A program made the translations under genes and the position numbers. Positions 17,834 through 26,746 of a DNA stretch of 64,000 nucleotides are shown here, one piece after another. This DNA comes from CAVTWY01 sp963738575 (GTDB taxonomy: Bacteria; Pseudomonadota; Gammaproteobacteria; Burkholderiales; Burkholderiaceae_C): NCBI GenBank assembly GCA_963738575.1, contig CAVTWY010000002.1:558001-622000 (forward strand). Direction: 5' to 3'. Positions within the stretch are counted from its first letter, which is position 1. Every line of letters begins with the position of its first letter. A model generated the notes under the pieces. It was not told the origin of the DNA, did no database searches, and saw nothing but the letters and a program-made list of their open reading frames with translations.

Positions 17834-20442
17834 CAAGCGCTGGGAGGTGTCGCTGTGGCGATGCGTGCCTGCAGGTGTGCAAGCGCCTCATCCACCTGGT
17901 CCACCAGCACCAAACAAAGGTCACCCGCAGTCAAGGGTTCGAGAGCGTGATCGATGGCAGCAAACTCGCCACGGATCTCAACCACGTCTTTTGCACGGGT
18001 TGCCCCCTGCAGCCCTTGACGCAACAGTGCCATCACTTCACCATCAGCCCGGCCCCGTTGCGCCGCATCCTGGTAGAGCACCACGCGATCAAAAGCGCTG
18101 CCCAATATTTGCGTTTGATCGCGGATGTCTTGGTCACGCCGGTCGCCGGCCGCACTGATAACCACGGTGCGTTTGGTGTCAGGCTTGGGTGCCATGGCGT
18201 GCACTGCCGCCACCAAGGCGTGCATGGCGTCGGGGTTGTGACCATAGTCGGCAATCACCGTTGCGCCGCGGTAGGTCATCACATTGAAACGCCCCGGAGC
18301 TCCGGCGATGTCGCTGACGAAACCCGCAAGGCCCCCCCGGATGTCGTCCCAAGACAAACCAACGCCCCAAGCGGCTGCGACCGCAGCCATGGCGTTTTCG
18401 ACTTGGAAGGGCAACGTCCCGTGGCGTGTTAGGGGAATGTCTTCCAGCGAGATGGCGTCGCGCCAAGAACCCTCTGCAGCAACGAGCATGCCGTTTTCCA
18501 CGTACACCTTTCGCTGGCCTTGGGCCCGGTGCGCGGCCATGACGGGATGATTGCGATCCATGCCAAAGAAGATGACGCGACCCGGGCACGCACTGGCCAT
18601 CGCGGCGACGCGGGGGTCGGCCGCATTCAGCACGGCATAGCCGTTATCAGCCACGTTCTGAACGATAACGCGCTTGAGCACCGCCAAATCTTCAACCGTG
18701 GTGATGTAATTCAGCCCCAGGTGGTCGCCACTGCCAACGTTGGTGACGACCGCCACTTTGCATCGATCGAACCCAAGCCCTTCGCGCAGCACGCCGCCAC
18801 GCGCGGTCTCAAACACCGCCGCATCCACGTCAGGGTGCATCAAAATATTGCGGGAGCTCTTGGGGCCAGCGCAGTCGCCGGTGTCGATTGCGATGCCATC
18901 CACGTAGGCACCGTCGGTGCTCGTCATGCCCACCCGTCGCCCTGCGTGTTTCAGGATGTGGGCAATCAAACGCGCTGTCGTTGTTTTGCCGTTGGTGCCG
19001 GTGACCGCAACAACGGGTATGCGCCCGTCATCGCCTGGTGCAAACATCTGTTCAATGATGACTTGCCCGACATGGCGGCCTTTGCCGTAAGACGGTGTCA
19101 GGTGCATGCGCAAGCCGGGTGCTGCGTTGACCTCAACAATGCCGCCATGTTGTTCTTGCAGAGGGCGGTCAACGCTTTGGCACACCACATCGACGCCACA
19201 AACGTGCAACCCAATCATGCGCGCAGCGCCGATGGCTGCAGCAGCAACCTCGGGATGAACGTCGTCGGTCACGTCGGTCGCTGTGCCACCTGTGCTCAAG
19301 TTGGCGTTGTTGCGCAACATCACACGGTGACCTTTGAGAGGCATGGAGTCGGGCGTCATGCCCTGCGCCTTCAACTGACCGACCGCGACATCGTCGAAAC
19401 GAATTTTTGTCAAAGAGGTTGCGTGACCGTCGCCTCGTCGGGGGTCCGCGTTCACGCGGTCGACCAGCTGACGCACCGTCAGCTTGCCGTCACCGACCAC
19501 GTGGGCCGGATCCCTCCGTGCCGCTGCCACCAGCTTGTCACCCACCACAAGCAAGCGAAAGTCGTACCCTGGCAAGTACGACTCAACCATGACCGTGCCG
19601 ATGGCTTCGGCACTGCGGTATGCAGCGTCAATGCCCGAACGATCTTTGATGTTGACAGTAACGCCCTTGCCTTGGTTGCCGTCCTGGGGCTTGACCACCA
19701 CGGGCCATCCGATTTGATCGGCCGCGTTGCACGCATCCTCAAGACTGGTGACAGGGCGACCCAAGGGCACTGGCACGCCTGCGGCACGCAGCAGGCGTTT
19801 GGTAAGGTCCTTGTCTTGCGCGATGGACTCAGCCACGGCGCTGGTGCGATCCACCTCTGCCGCCCAAATTCGCCGCTGCTTGGCACCCCAACCAAACTGC
19901 ACCAGACTGCCTTGGGTCAAACGACGGAAAGGAATGCCACGCGACGTGGCGGCGTCAACGATTGATCCTGTGCTGGGCCCCAGGCGAACGTCTTCATCTT
20001 TGGCGCGCAGCCGTGCCACGGCGTGCTCGGCATCAAATTGAACGCCTGCCGCACCGGCACCGATGCCACTGGCGCCCATCATGGCCACGTGCATCAAGTC
20101 TTGCGCCAATGCCATCGCCAACCGACCCACCACTTCTTCGCTGTACTCGACCACCACCTGGTAGACGCCCTTTTCAGACGTGGACGACACGCGGCTGAAA
20201 GTTACTGGGCAACCTGCCTCTTTCTGCAATGCCAATAAAATGGCGGCAAGCATGTGCGCCAGCGAAAATGGCGACGCGTTCACTTGCCCCAGACCGGGAA
20301 ACAGGTGCCGCACCTGACCTTCAACGGCCCAAACGGCCTCGACATCCTCCTCTTCGCCGCCACAGCGAACTATGGCTTCAATGGCGGTATGCCGACTCCA
20401 CAGATTGGGGCCTCGCAAGGCTCGAATGCGCTCAACGTCCAT
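17833..20442 (-). CDS. cphA: Cyanophycin synthetase
   Basis: An 869-residue enzyme of normal length. It polymerises aspartate and arginine with ATP into multi-L-arginyl-poly-L-aspartate, a cytoplasmic nitrogen store. Domains: N-terminal about 1-160; ATP-grasp about 210-470 (VVVKPQDGNQGKGV at 248-261, EVNAAPGLRMHL at 437-448); Mur-ligase-like domain from 478, with intact P-loop TGTNGKTTT at 481-489, and a full C-terminal ligase part (IADYGHNPDAM, SAAGDRRDQD). The ATG at 20442 overlaps the stop of the upstream paralogue as TGATG and its own stop overlaps dusA the same way, so the three are translationally coupled. This copy has all motifs expected of an active synthetase. Confidence 0.95.
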   Translation of the reverse strand: MDVERIRALRGPNLWSRHTAIEAIVRCGGEEEDVEAVWAVEGQVRHLFPGLGQVNASPFSLAHMLAAILLALQKEAGCPVTFSRVSSTSEKGVYQVVVEYSEEVVGRLAMALAQDLMHVAMMGASGIGAGAAGVQFDAEHAVARLRAKDEDVRLGPSTGSIVDAATSRGIPFRRLTQGSLVQFGWGAKQRRIWAAEVDRTSAVAESIAQDKDLTKRLLRAAGVPVPLGRPVTSLEDACNAADQIGWPVVVKPQDGNQGKGVTVNIKDRSGIDAAYRSAEAIGTVMVESYLPGYDFRLLVVGDKLVAAARRDPAHVVGDGKLTVRQLVDRVNADPRRGDGHATSLTKIRFDDVAVGQLKAQGMTPDSMPLKGHRVMLRNNANLSTGGTATDVTDDVHPEVAAAAIGAARMIGLHVCGVDVVCQSVDRPLQEQHGGIVEVNAAPGLRMHLTPSYGKGRHVGQVIIEQMFAPGDDGRIPVVAVTGTNGKTTTARLIAHILKHAGRRVGMTSTDGAYVDGIAIDTGDCAGPKSSRNILMHPDVDAAVFETARGGVLREGLGFDRCKVAVVTNVGSGDHLGLNYITTVEDLAVLKRVIVQNVADNGYAVLNAADPRVAAMASACPGRVIFFGMDRNHPVMAAHRAQGQRKVYVENGMLVAAEGSWRDAISLEDIPLTRHGTLPFQVENAMAAVAAAWGVGLSWDDIRGGLAGFVSDIAGAPGRFNVMTYRGATVIADYGHNPDAMHALVAAVHAMAPKPDTKRTVVISAAGDRRDQDIRDQTQILGSAFDRVVLYQDAAQRGRADGEVMALLRQGLQGATRAKDVVEIRGEFAAIDHALEPLTAGDLCLVLVDQVDEALAHLQARIATATPPSA

Positions 20443-22586
20443 CAGTGGGCCTCGTCGTGAAACGTTGTCAAGGCTGCAGCGATCAGCTCGTGCGCCATGC
20501 CCATGGCGACACCAGCGCTCACGACCGCCAAAGCCACGTCCAGTGGCATGCGTCGCTTGACATCGGGCACCGAGGCAATGCGCTGCAGGCCCTCGGGCCC
20601 CAACAACACAAACTCTCCATCGCGCACCACCACGGCACGCCCGCCCGCGCTCACGTGCAGGTCCACCACGGGGCCGGCTTCGGCGGCGTACAAAACAACG
20701 ACGCCATCGCAATATTCAGCCAGGCTCGCCACATCTGCGTCGGCAGCATTGAGCACCGCGCAGCCGTCGGGCAACACGACGTCAACTTGCGTGCGCATCA
20801 CACGCGGCATTTGCTCGCGGCTGTGCACGTCGAAAGACGCCAAATCAGCCGCGCCGTCCAAGTCTGTCACCACGCCCACCCGGCATCGGTCATAGGGCAA
20901 GCCATCCTGCAAGATGCCATGCGCGTTGTGCTCAAAAACAGCAGCCTCCACGCTGCGGTTAACCAATACGCGCTCGGCTGCTTCCCATTGCGTGCCATCG
21001 GTGGCCTCAAATCGCTTGCGGTCGACGTAGAGGCCCTCGCGGCTGGCCAAGCCCACGTGATGTCCAGCCAATTGCAAAAGCCAAGCCAGCATGTGCGCAA
21101 TGGCCGTGGTGTGCTTGGAGCCAGACACACCGATGATGGGGATGCGGCCATTGTCATCGGCGCGAAACAGTTGATCCACGATGGCACGACCCACGGGCCT
21201 GGGCGTGCCCGCTGCGGGCTTGATGTGCATCAACAACCCCGGGCCTGCGTTGACTTCGACGACGGCGCCGCCCTGGGCCCCGAGCGGCTGCGAAATATCC
21301 TGCGCCACGACGTCCACGCCAGCAATGTCCAGCCCCACCGTGCGGGCGGCCAACGTCACCATGGCGGCCACTTGAGGGTGTACGGCATCAGTGCAATCGA
21401 CTGAGACGTTGCCGTTGCGTTGAATGAGCACCATGCGGTTTAGAGGCGGAACCGATTCAGCGCTCAAACCCTGCCGCCGAAGATCGGCTTGAATGACGGA
21501 GTCTTCTTGCAGCTTGACTTTGCCCAGCGGGTGACTTTCGGTATCCCCTCGTCGGGGATCGGCGTTGATTTGTTGGTCAACCAGCTCTGCCACGGTCGAA
21601 ACGCCGTCGCCCAAGACGGATGCGACTTGTCCCCGGGCTGCGGCAACCACCGAGCTACCAACAACCAACAAGCGATGCTCAAAACCAAGGATGTTGCGCT
21701 CAACGATCACGTCGCTGCCGTGGTTCAAAGCGATGGCGTACGCCGCTTCGATGTCTTCGCGCGTGTGCAAGTCAAGCGCTACACCACGACCATGATTGCC
21801 GTCTGAGGGTTTCACCACCACGGGCAACCCCAGGTCTTGTGCAGCCTCCCATGCCGCTTGTGCCGATTCAACGACGACCCCCTCAGGGACCGGCACACCC
21901 ACAGCCCCGATCAATTCCTTGGTTAAAGTTTTGTCACCAGCGATGGACTCCGCGATGGCGCTGGTTGCGTCGGTTTCAGCGGTCCAAATTCTGCGGGATT
22001 TGGCACCGTAGCCAAATTGAACCAAGTTGCCGTCGTTCAATCGGATGTGCGGAATGCGGCGGTCGGTCGCCGCCGCGATGATGGCGGCTGTGCTTGGGCC
22101 AAAATACCACTTGTCAAGCGCTTCACGCAGCGACGTCACAGCGGCGTCGATGTCAAAGGGCAAGTTGTTGGCGGCGGCCATCAACAACGAATGGCCGCAC
22201 GCCAACGCCACACGGGCCACGCGCTCGTCTCGCGCTCGGAACACCATGCGATAGACACCCGGCTTGGACGTGCTGCGCGTTTGTCCAAAACCCGTCGGCA
22301 TGCCCGCCAGGTTGAGCAACTCGATCACGATGTGCTCTAGCACGTGCCCCAACCAAGTCCCTTCGTGCAGCCTTTCGATGAACCCACCACGCTCACCAAC
22401 ACCACAATGGTGCTCCACCAACGCAGGCAACCACGCCACCAATCGGTCGTTGAATCCTTCCAACTGGTGACTTGGAAGCGCTTCAAAGTCCCCCAAATCG
22501 AGCCAAGTTTCGAGGACAGGACGGTAAGTCCACAGGTTGGGGCCGCGCAGGTAATGGGTACGAAGGATGGTGACGTCGCGGGGCAT
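20442..22586 (-). CDS. cphA': Cyanophycin synthetase-like protein CphA' with degenerate ligase domain
   Basis: A 714-residue paralogue of CphA, about 155 residues shorter. The N-terminal domain and ATP-grasp domain are kept (VVVKPSDGNHGRGV at 256-269, EVNAGPGLLMHI near 444-455). The Mur-ligase-like domain is altered: the P-loop reads GVSGSKHTT (486-494) instead of GTNGKTTT, and the C-terminal ADP/amino-acid-binding part is missing after about residue 700. Such CphA' proteins accompany CphA in betaproteobacteria and may be needed with it for polymer synthesis (reported for Cupriavidus necator). It may add one amino acid, prime, or stabilise CphA; this is inference. It starts at the ATG at 22586, 64 bp from the divergent ABC transporter gene, and is coupled to cphA by TGATG. 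Confidence 0.9.
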   Translation of the reverse strand: MPRDVTILRTHYLRGPNLWTYRPVLETWLDLGDFEALPSHQLEGFNDRLVAWLPALVEHHCGVGERGGFIERLHEGTWLGHVLEHIVIELLNLAGMPTGFGQTRSTSKPGVYRMVFRARDERVARVALACGHSLLMAAANNLPFDIDAAVTSLREALDKWYFGPSTAAIIAAATDRRIPHIRLNDGNLVQFGYGAKSRRIWTAETDATSAIAESIAGDKTLTKELIGAVGVPVPEGVVVESAQAAWEAAQDLGLPVVVKPSDGNHGRGVALDLHTREDIEAAYAIALNHGSDVIVERNILGFEHRLLVVGSSVVAAARGQVASVLGDGVSTVAELVDQQINADPRRGDTESHPLGKVKLQEDSVIQADLRRQGLSAESVPPLNRMVLIQRNGNVSVDCTDAVHPQVAAMVTLAARTVGLDIAGVDVVAQDISQPLGAQGGAVVEVNAGPGLLMHIKPAAGTPRPVGRAIVDQLFRADDNGRIPIIGVSGSKHTTAIAHMLAWLLQLAGHHVGLASREGLYVDRKRFEATDGTQWEAAERVLVNRSVEAAVFEHNAHGILQDGLPYDRCRVGVVTDLDGAADLASFDVHSREQMPRVMRTQVDVVLPDGCAVLNAADADVASLAEYCDGVVVLYAAEAGPVVDLHVSAGGRAVVVRDGEFVLLGPEGLQRIASVPDVKRRMPLDVALAVVSAGVAMGMAHELIAAALTTFHDEAH

Positions 22587-22650
22587 GATTGATCTTTGTT
22601 GCTGCTATTTTGCCTTTGTCAGCCCGTTGCCAAGGTGTTGCGTTGTGGGA

Positions 22651-24939
22651 ATGAGTGAAAATTGGTGTTTGCACCAGCGCCCATCGCCCTCCAGCGCCCC
22701 ATCGACTTTGAGCTCAACGTCCATCCCCTCATCCACGCTGACCCTCAACCCAGGGGAATCGGTGCTGGCCATGCTCGAGGCCGATCTGGACAATGCCCAG
22801 CGATTCGCCACCTCAAAGCTCACGCTGACCAGTCATCGCTTGAACGCCGTCGACCCCGACGGCACAACGCAGTCGTGGGGGCTTGAAGATCAAGCCCTGA
22901 CCTTGGCGCTGCTCAATGACCACGCTGGCATGGGTGCGATCGAACTTCACCACGGTGCCCGAAGAACAGCGCGCTGGCGATTCACCTTGACGCAACACGA
23001 TCAAGCTGTCACGTTGGTGCGCCAGTGGGCGCGCCAGCGAGCCAAGCTGCGGGGCGAAAGCAGCGATCAAGACGACGATACGCCAGCTGAAGAATGGGGT
23101 CTGACAACGTCCTCAGCACCACCGTCAACTTGGGTGCTCTTGCGACTGGCACGCTTTGCCAAACCTTATCGGTGGCAATTGACCTTGGGCTTTGTCTTGA
23201 CCATGCTGGCCACTGCGGCTGCAATGGTGCCGCCCTACCTGACCATCCCGTTGATGGACGACGTTTTGATTCCCTTTCAAAACGGCCAACAGATTCCCAT
23301 GCACACTGTCGCGTGGTTGTTGGCTGGCCTGGCTGGTGCTGCGTTGGTCGCTTGGGGTTTGGGCTGGTGGCGAACGTGGTTGTTGGCGTTGGTGTCGGAG
23401 CGGATTGCAGCCGATTTGCGCAGCGCATCCTTTGAGCACCTTTTGCAACTTCCCCTGGACTACTTTGGAAGCAAGCGCACGGGCGATCTGATCGCCAGGG
23501 TCGGGTCTGAGACTGACCGCATCTCTGTGTTTCTGTCCCTGCACGCACTGGACTTCGCCACAGACGTGTTGATGATTGGCATGACGTCGGTCATCTTGTT
23601 CTCGATCAACCCGACGTTGGCCATCGTGACGTTGTTGCCACTGCCCTTCATCGCTTGGATGATTCACGTTGTGCGTGATCGCTTGCGCACTGGCTTTGAA
23701 AAGATTGATCGAGCCTGGGGTGATGTGACCAGCGTGCTGGCCGACACCATTCCTGGAATTCGGGTGGTGAAGGCGTTTGCACAAGAGCGCCGTGAAGCGA
23801 TGCGGTTCCAAGCCGCCAACCAACGAAACCTCGAAGTCAACGACAAGCTCAACAAGACGTGGTCGCTGTTTTCGCCCACTGTTTCGCTGCTGACCGACAT
23901 CGGCTTGCTTGTGGTCTGGGCGTTTGGCGTCTGGCTGGTGTCCAAAGGCAACATCACCGTGGGCGTGCTGACAGCGTTCATTGCCTACATCGGTCGCTTT
24001 TACGGGCGGCTCGATTCCATGAGTCGCATCGTTTCTGTGACGCAAAAGGCCGCCGCTGGGGCCAAGCGCATTTTTGACATTCTGGACCACGTGTCCAACG
24101 TACCGGACCCCCTTGATCCGGTGCCGATCAACGGGCTCCAGGGCGGCATCCAGGTGGAGCGTGTCACCTTCCGCTATGGCAGCCGCACGGTCATCCGCGA
24201 CCTCAACCTCACCATCAAACCCGGTGAAATGGTGGGGTTGGTGGGTCACAGTGGGTCGGGCAAAAGCACGATGGTCAATTTGGTGTGTCGCTTCTACGAT
24301 GTCAGTGACGGTGCCATTAAAATCGATGGTGTCGACATCCGTCGTTTTGCCGTGAGCGACTACCGTCAACACATCGGTTTGGTGTTGCAAGAGCCATTTC
24401 TATTTTTTGGCACAGTTGCTGAGAACATCGCCTACGGCAGGCACGATGCCTCGCGCATGCAGATCATGGCGGCAGCGCGTGCTGCCCACGCCCACGAGTT
24501 CATCCTGCGCCTGCCCCATGGCTACGACTCTATCGTGGGTGAGCGGGGCCAAGGGCTGTCGGGCGGCGAACGTCAGCGGATTTCCATCGCGCGCGCCCTG
24601 TTGATCGACCCCAAGATCTTGATCCTTGACGAGGCCACCTCCAGTGTCGATACCGAAACCGAACAAGAAATCCAAAAGGCCTTGGACAACTTGGTGCGTG
24701 GACGCACCACCATCGCAATCGCACACCGGCTCTCGACGCTCAAGAAGGCAGATCGCTTGGTGGTGATGGATCGTGGTCGCGTGGTGGAAGAAGGCCCACA
24801 CGATCAGTTGATGGCCCAACAAGGGGCCTATTGGCGCTTGTACGAGGCACAGGCGCGACCCGACGCGTCAGACGAACCCCGCAACAGCCGCCCATCAGGT
24901 TTCGACCTGCCATCGGTGTCGCGCGAAGGGGGCCATTGA
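22651..24939 (+). CDS. Cyanophycin-locus ABC exporter-like protein (fused permease/ATPase)
   Basis: About 762 aa. A soluble N-terminal region (1-150, no clear family) is followed by a type I exporter membrane domain of about six helices (RWQLTLGFVLTMLATAAAM onwards) and an ATPase domain: Walker A GHSGSGKST, Q-loop LVLQEP, signature LSGGERQ, Walker B ILILDEATSS and H-loop AIAHRLST. The ATG at 22651 is used, because the extra upstream residues overlap the cphA' start and are Cys-rich and unlikely. It stands next to the cyanophycin synthetases and is coupled by TGATG to a DUF1854 gene, the pair described as cyanophycin-metabolism-associated in betaproteobacteria. Substrate unknown: arginine, aspartate or a dipeptide are guesses. 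Confidence 0.88.
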   Translation: MSENWCLHQRPSPSSAPSTLSSTSIPSSTLTLNPGESVLAMLEADLDNAQRFATSKLTLTSHRLNAVDPDGTTQSWGLEDQALTLALLNDHAGMGAIELHHGARRTARWRFTLTQHDQAVTLVRQWARQRAKLRGESSDQDDDTPAEEWGLTTSSAPPSTWVLLRLARFAKPYRWQLTLGFVLTMLATAAAMVPPYLTIPLMDDVLIPFQNGQQIPMHTVAWLLAGLAGAALVAWGLGWWRTWLLALVSERIAADLRSASFEHLLQLPLDYFGSKRTGDLIARVGSETDRISVFLSLHALDFATDVLMIGMTSVILFSINPTLAIVTLLPLPFIAWMIHVVRDRLRTGFEKIDRAWGDVTSVLADTIPGIRVVKAFAQERREAMRFQAANQRNLEVNDKLNKTWSLFSPTVSLLTDIGLLVVWAFGVWLVSKGNITVGVLTAFIAYIGRFYGRLDSMSRIVSVTQKAAAGAKRIFDILDHVSNVPDPLDPVPINGLQGGIQVERVTFRYGSRTVIRDLNLTIKPGEMVGLVGHSGSGKSTMVNLVCRFYDVSDGAIKIDGVDIRRFAVSDYRQHIGLVLQEPFLFFGTVAENIAYGRHDASRMQIMAAARAAHAHEFILRLPHGYDSIVGERGQGLSGGERQRISIARALLIDPKILILDEATSSVDTETEQEIQKALDNLVRGRTTIAIAHRLSTLKKADRLVVMDRGRVVEEGPHDQLMAQQGAYWRLYEAQARPDASDEPRNSRPSGFDLPSVSREGGH

Positions 24940-25427
24940 TGCCGTCATCGCCAAACCATCCGTACGATGCCATGACGATTGAACGCGATGCCGCCGGACG
25001 ACTCGTGTATGTCTCGCCTTCAGGCGAGCGCCACACGGGTGTGGCGCCTGTGCGGGCGTTTCCGCTTTCTCACCCCGAACAAGGTGTGTCCATAGTAGAC
25101 ACCAAAGGACACGAACTGCTCTGGGTTGACGACTTGTCCGATCTGCCCGAGAGCGCAAGGCACTTGATCCTTGAGGAACTGACAGCAAGAGAGTTTCGCC
25201 CGTGCGTCACGCGCATCGTCAGCGTTTCAACCTTTGCCACACCCAGCACGTGGCATGTCGAAACCGACCGCGGCAACACCCAATTTGTGCTCAAGGCCGA
25301 GGAGGACATTCGACGATTGGACCGATCCCGTTTGCTGATTTCCAGCGGCAATGGCGTTTGCTACGAGGTGACGGACCGGTGGGCGCTTGACAGGGGTTCA
25401 CGCAGGTTGCTTGAGCGGTTTATGTAG
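24939..25427 (+). CDS. DUF1854-family protein, cyanophycin-associated
   Basis: A 162-residue soluble protein. It shows the DUF1854 pattern: GVAPVRAFPLSHPEQGVSIVD, then HELLWVDDLSDLP, then a C-terminal half with RI.SVS.FATPSTWHVETDRG and FVLKAEEDIRRL. The ATG at 24939 overlaps the transporter stop codon as TGATG and has GAAGGGGG just upstream, so it is translationally coupled. Function is unknown; its constant pairing with the ABC protein next to cphA suggests it modulates that protein or the polymer. It converges with the DEP-domain gene. Confidence 0.9.
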   Translation: MPSSPNHPYDAMTIERDAAGRLVYVSPSGERHTGVAPVRAFPLSHPEQGVSIVDTKGHELLWVDDLSDLPESARHLILEELTAREFRPCVTRIVSVSTFATPSTWHVETDRGNTQFVLKAEEDIRRLDRSRLLISSGNGVCYEVTDRWALDRGSRRLLERFM

Positions 25428-25456
25428 CCGGAGCGCGAAAGCCACTGCGCTCAGGC

Positions 25457-26587
25457 TCATCTCGCCAATTTTGTTGCTGACGCTATGGCGACAGGCATGG
25501 AGGACTTGGATGCGTCGGCCGCAGCGGCAGTGTTCATCGCCTTGACCTTGGCCACATCGTCGGCAAATCGATAGAAAAAGTGCCCATCGATGAACGGCTT
25601 TTCTTTCGCGACGTGCTCGAAAGCACCAAACTGCATCAAACGATGACCCAAGATCCACGCTTGATGTCGCTTCAGCGCGAAGTGATTGGCCAAGAAGTCG
25701 ATGGACTCGGCGCCCACCCAGCACAAAGGGTAATCCCGCCCGAGGTAACTGCGCGAATCCACAGGCACGCCGCCTTGACGGCGCATGACATGAAGCGCTT
25801 CCCCCAGGTTCACTCGATCGACTTTGGTCGACGTCGTGAGACGGTAAAAGTAGCCAGCATCTTCAAACGGCTTTTCTTGCACGACGTGAACCAACAAGCC
25901 CAATTGCGCCAGCGCATCCCCCACGGCAACAGCGGCAACCGCATCGCAGTTGAATTGCTGCACCAGCTTGGCGACAGCCTCACGGCCGACAAAACACGAC
26001 GGATAAACAGTGAGGTGATGGTGGCGCTCTTGGATCGCAAGTTGACGCGCCAACAAAACCACCAACGCTTCAGCTTTGAGGCCGGTGGCACCACGAATCA
26101 CCTCGCGCGCCGTGTTCGCCGCCTGCGCCCCTGCGCTGTTGGCGTAACGTTTGAGCTCTTGCGGCGACGGTGGCTGGTGGTCCAAAGCAAAGGCGGTTGC
26201 GTGGATGGCTTCAGCAAGGTCGCCGTCCATGTCTCGCGCATCAAAGTCCGACCACAAGCCGCCAAAACCGAGCTTCTTTACCCACCGGCGGTCACCTTCG
26301 CTGACATGGCCTTTGCACAAGCGTGTCAAAAAGATGCGCTCGCGCCATCCCCCGTTGGGCAAAAGCCGATCCAGCTCCATCAGTGAAGGGCTGTTGTTGG
26401 AAATATCAATGAAGGCCACCGCGCGTGTCTGCGCCACCATGGCTGACAGCGCCTCGACGCGGGCGCGGCTCTTGCCGGAGATCGGTGTGGGGATCACGTT
26501 CATAGCCATCAGCCCAGCACGAAGCACTTGCTGGGCATGGCCGGTGGGCAGATCGATCAGCGCGATCAAAGACTTGTCGTGTGCCAT
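25457..26587 (-). CDS. Two-DEP-domain protein with receiver-like N-terminus
   Basis: A 376-residue protein. Residues 5-130 look like a response-regulator receiver fold (LIALIDLP start, AVAFIDISNN strand, IFLTRL strand) but lack a recognisable phospho-acceptor set, so a pseudo-receiver is possible. Residues about 170-251 and 258-342 are two DEP-like domains, each with YPxCFVGxEAV / YPLCWVGAESI, a middle GDALAQLGLL / GHRLMQFGAF and FEDAGYFYRL / FIDGHFFYRF ends. DEP domains are best known from eukaryotic membrane signalling; in bacteria they are uncommon. The ATG at 26587 has AAGGAA upstream. The gene converges on the DUF1854 gene with 30 bp between stops. Role unknown. Confidence 0.78.
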   Translation of the reverse strand: MAHDKSLIALIDLPTGHAQQVLRAGLMAMNVIPTPISGKSRARVEALSAMVAQTRAVAFIDISNNSPSLMELDRLLPNGGWRERIFLTRLCKGHVSEGDRRWVKKLGFGGLWSDFDARDMDGDLAEAIHATAFALDHQPPSPQELKRYANSAGAQAANTAREVIRGATGLKAEALVVLLARQLAIQERHHHLTVYPSCFVGREAVAKLVQQFNCDAVAAVAVGDALAQLGLLVHVVQEKPFEDAGYFYRLTTSTKVDRVNLGEALHVMRRQGGVPVDSRSYLGRDYPLCWVGAESIDFLANHFALKRHQAWILGHRLMQFGAFEHVAKEKPFIDGHFFYRFADDVAKVKAMNTAAAADASKSSMPVAIASATKLAR

Positions 26588-26746
26588 CGACGGTATTCCT
26601 TTGGATGAGTCAACCGCATTGAACCGCGATTCACCCATGGATACGCAGAGGCGCCGTTTGCGGATGCGCGCCGCAGCCCATGGCGTGAAGCACTTCACGT
26701 GATCGATGGCGCGGGTGCAACAACACGCCACCAACCGGCCGTTGAA

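Noticed and set aside
18520..19965. 481-residue plus-strand frame antisense to cphA, and a 391-residue one at 20229-21404
   Set aside because: His/Gln/Asn-rich shadows of the strongly conserved cyanophycin synthetase genes on the other strand.
23125..24390. 421-residue minus-strand frame antisense to the ABC transporter
   Set aside because: His/Gln-rich shadow; the transporter frame contains all ABC motifs.
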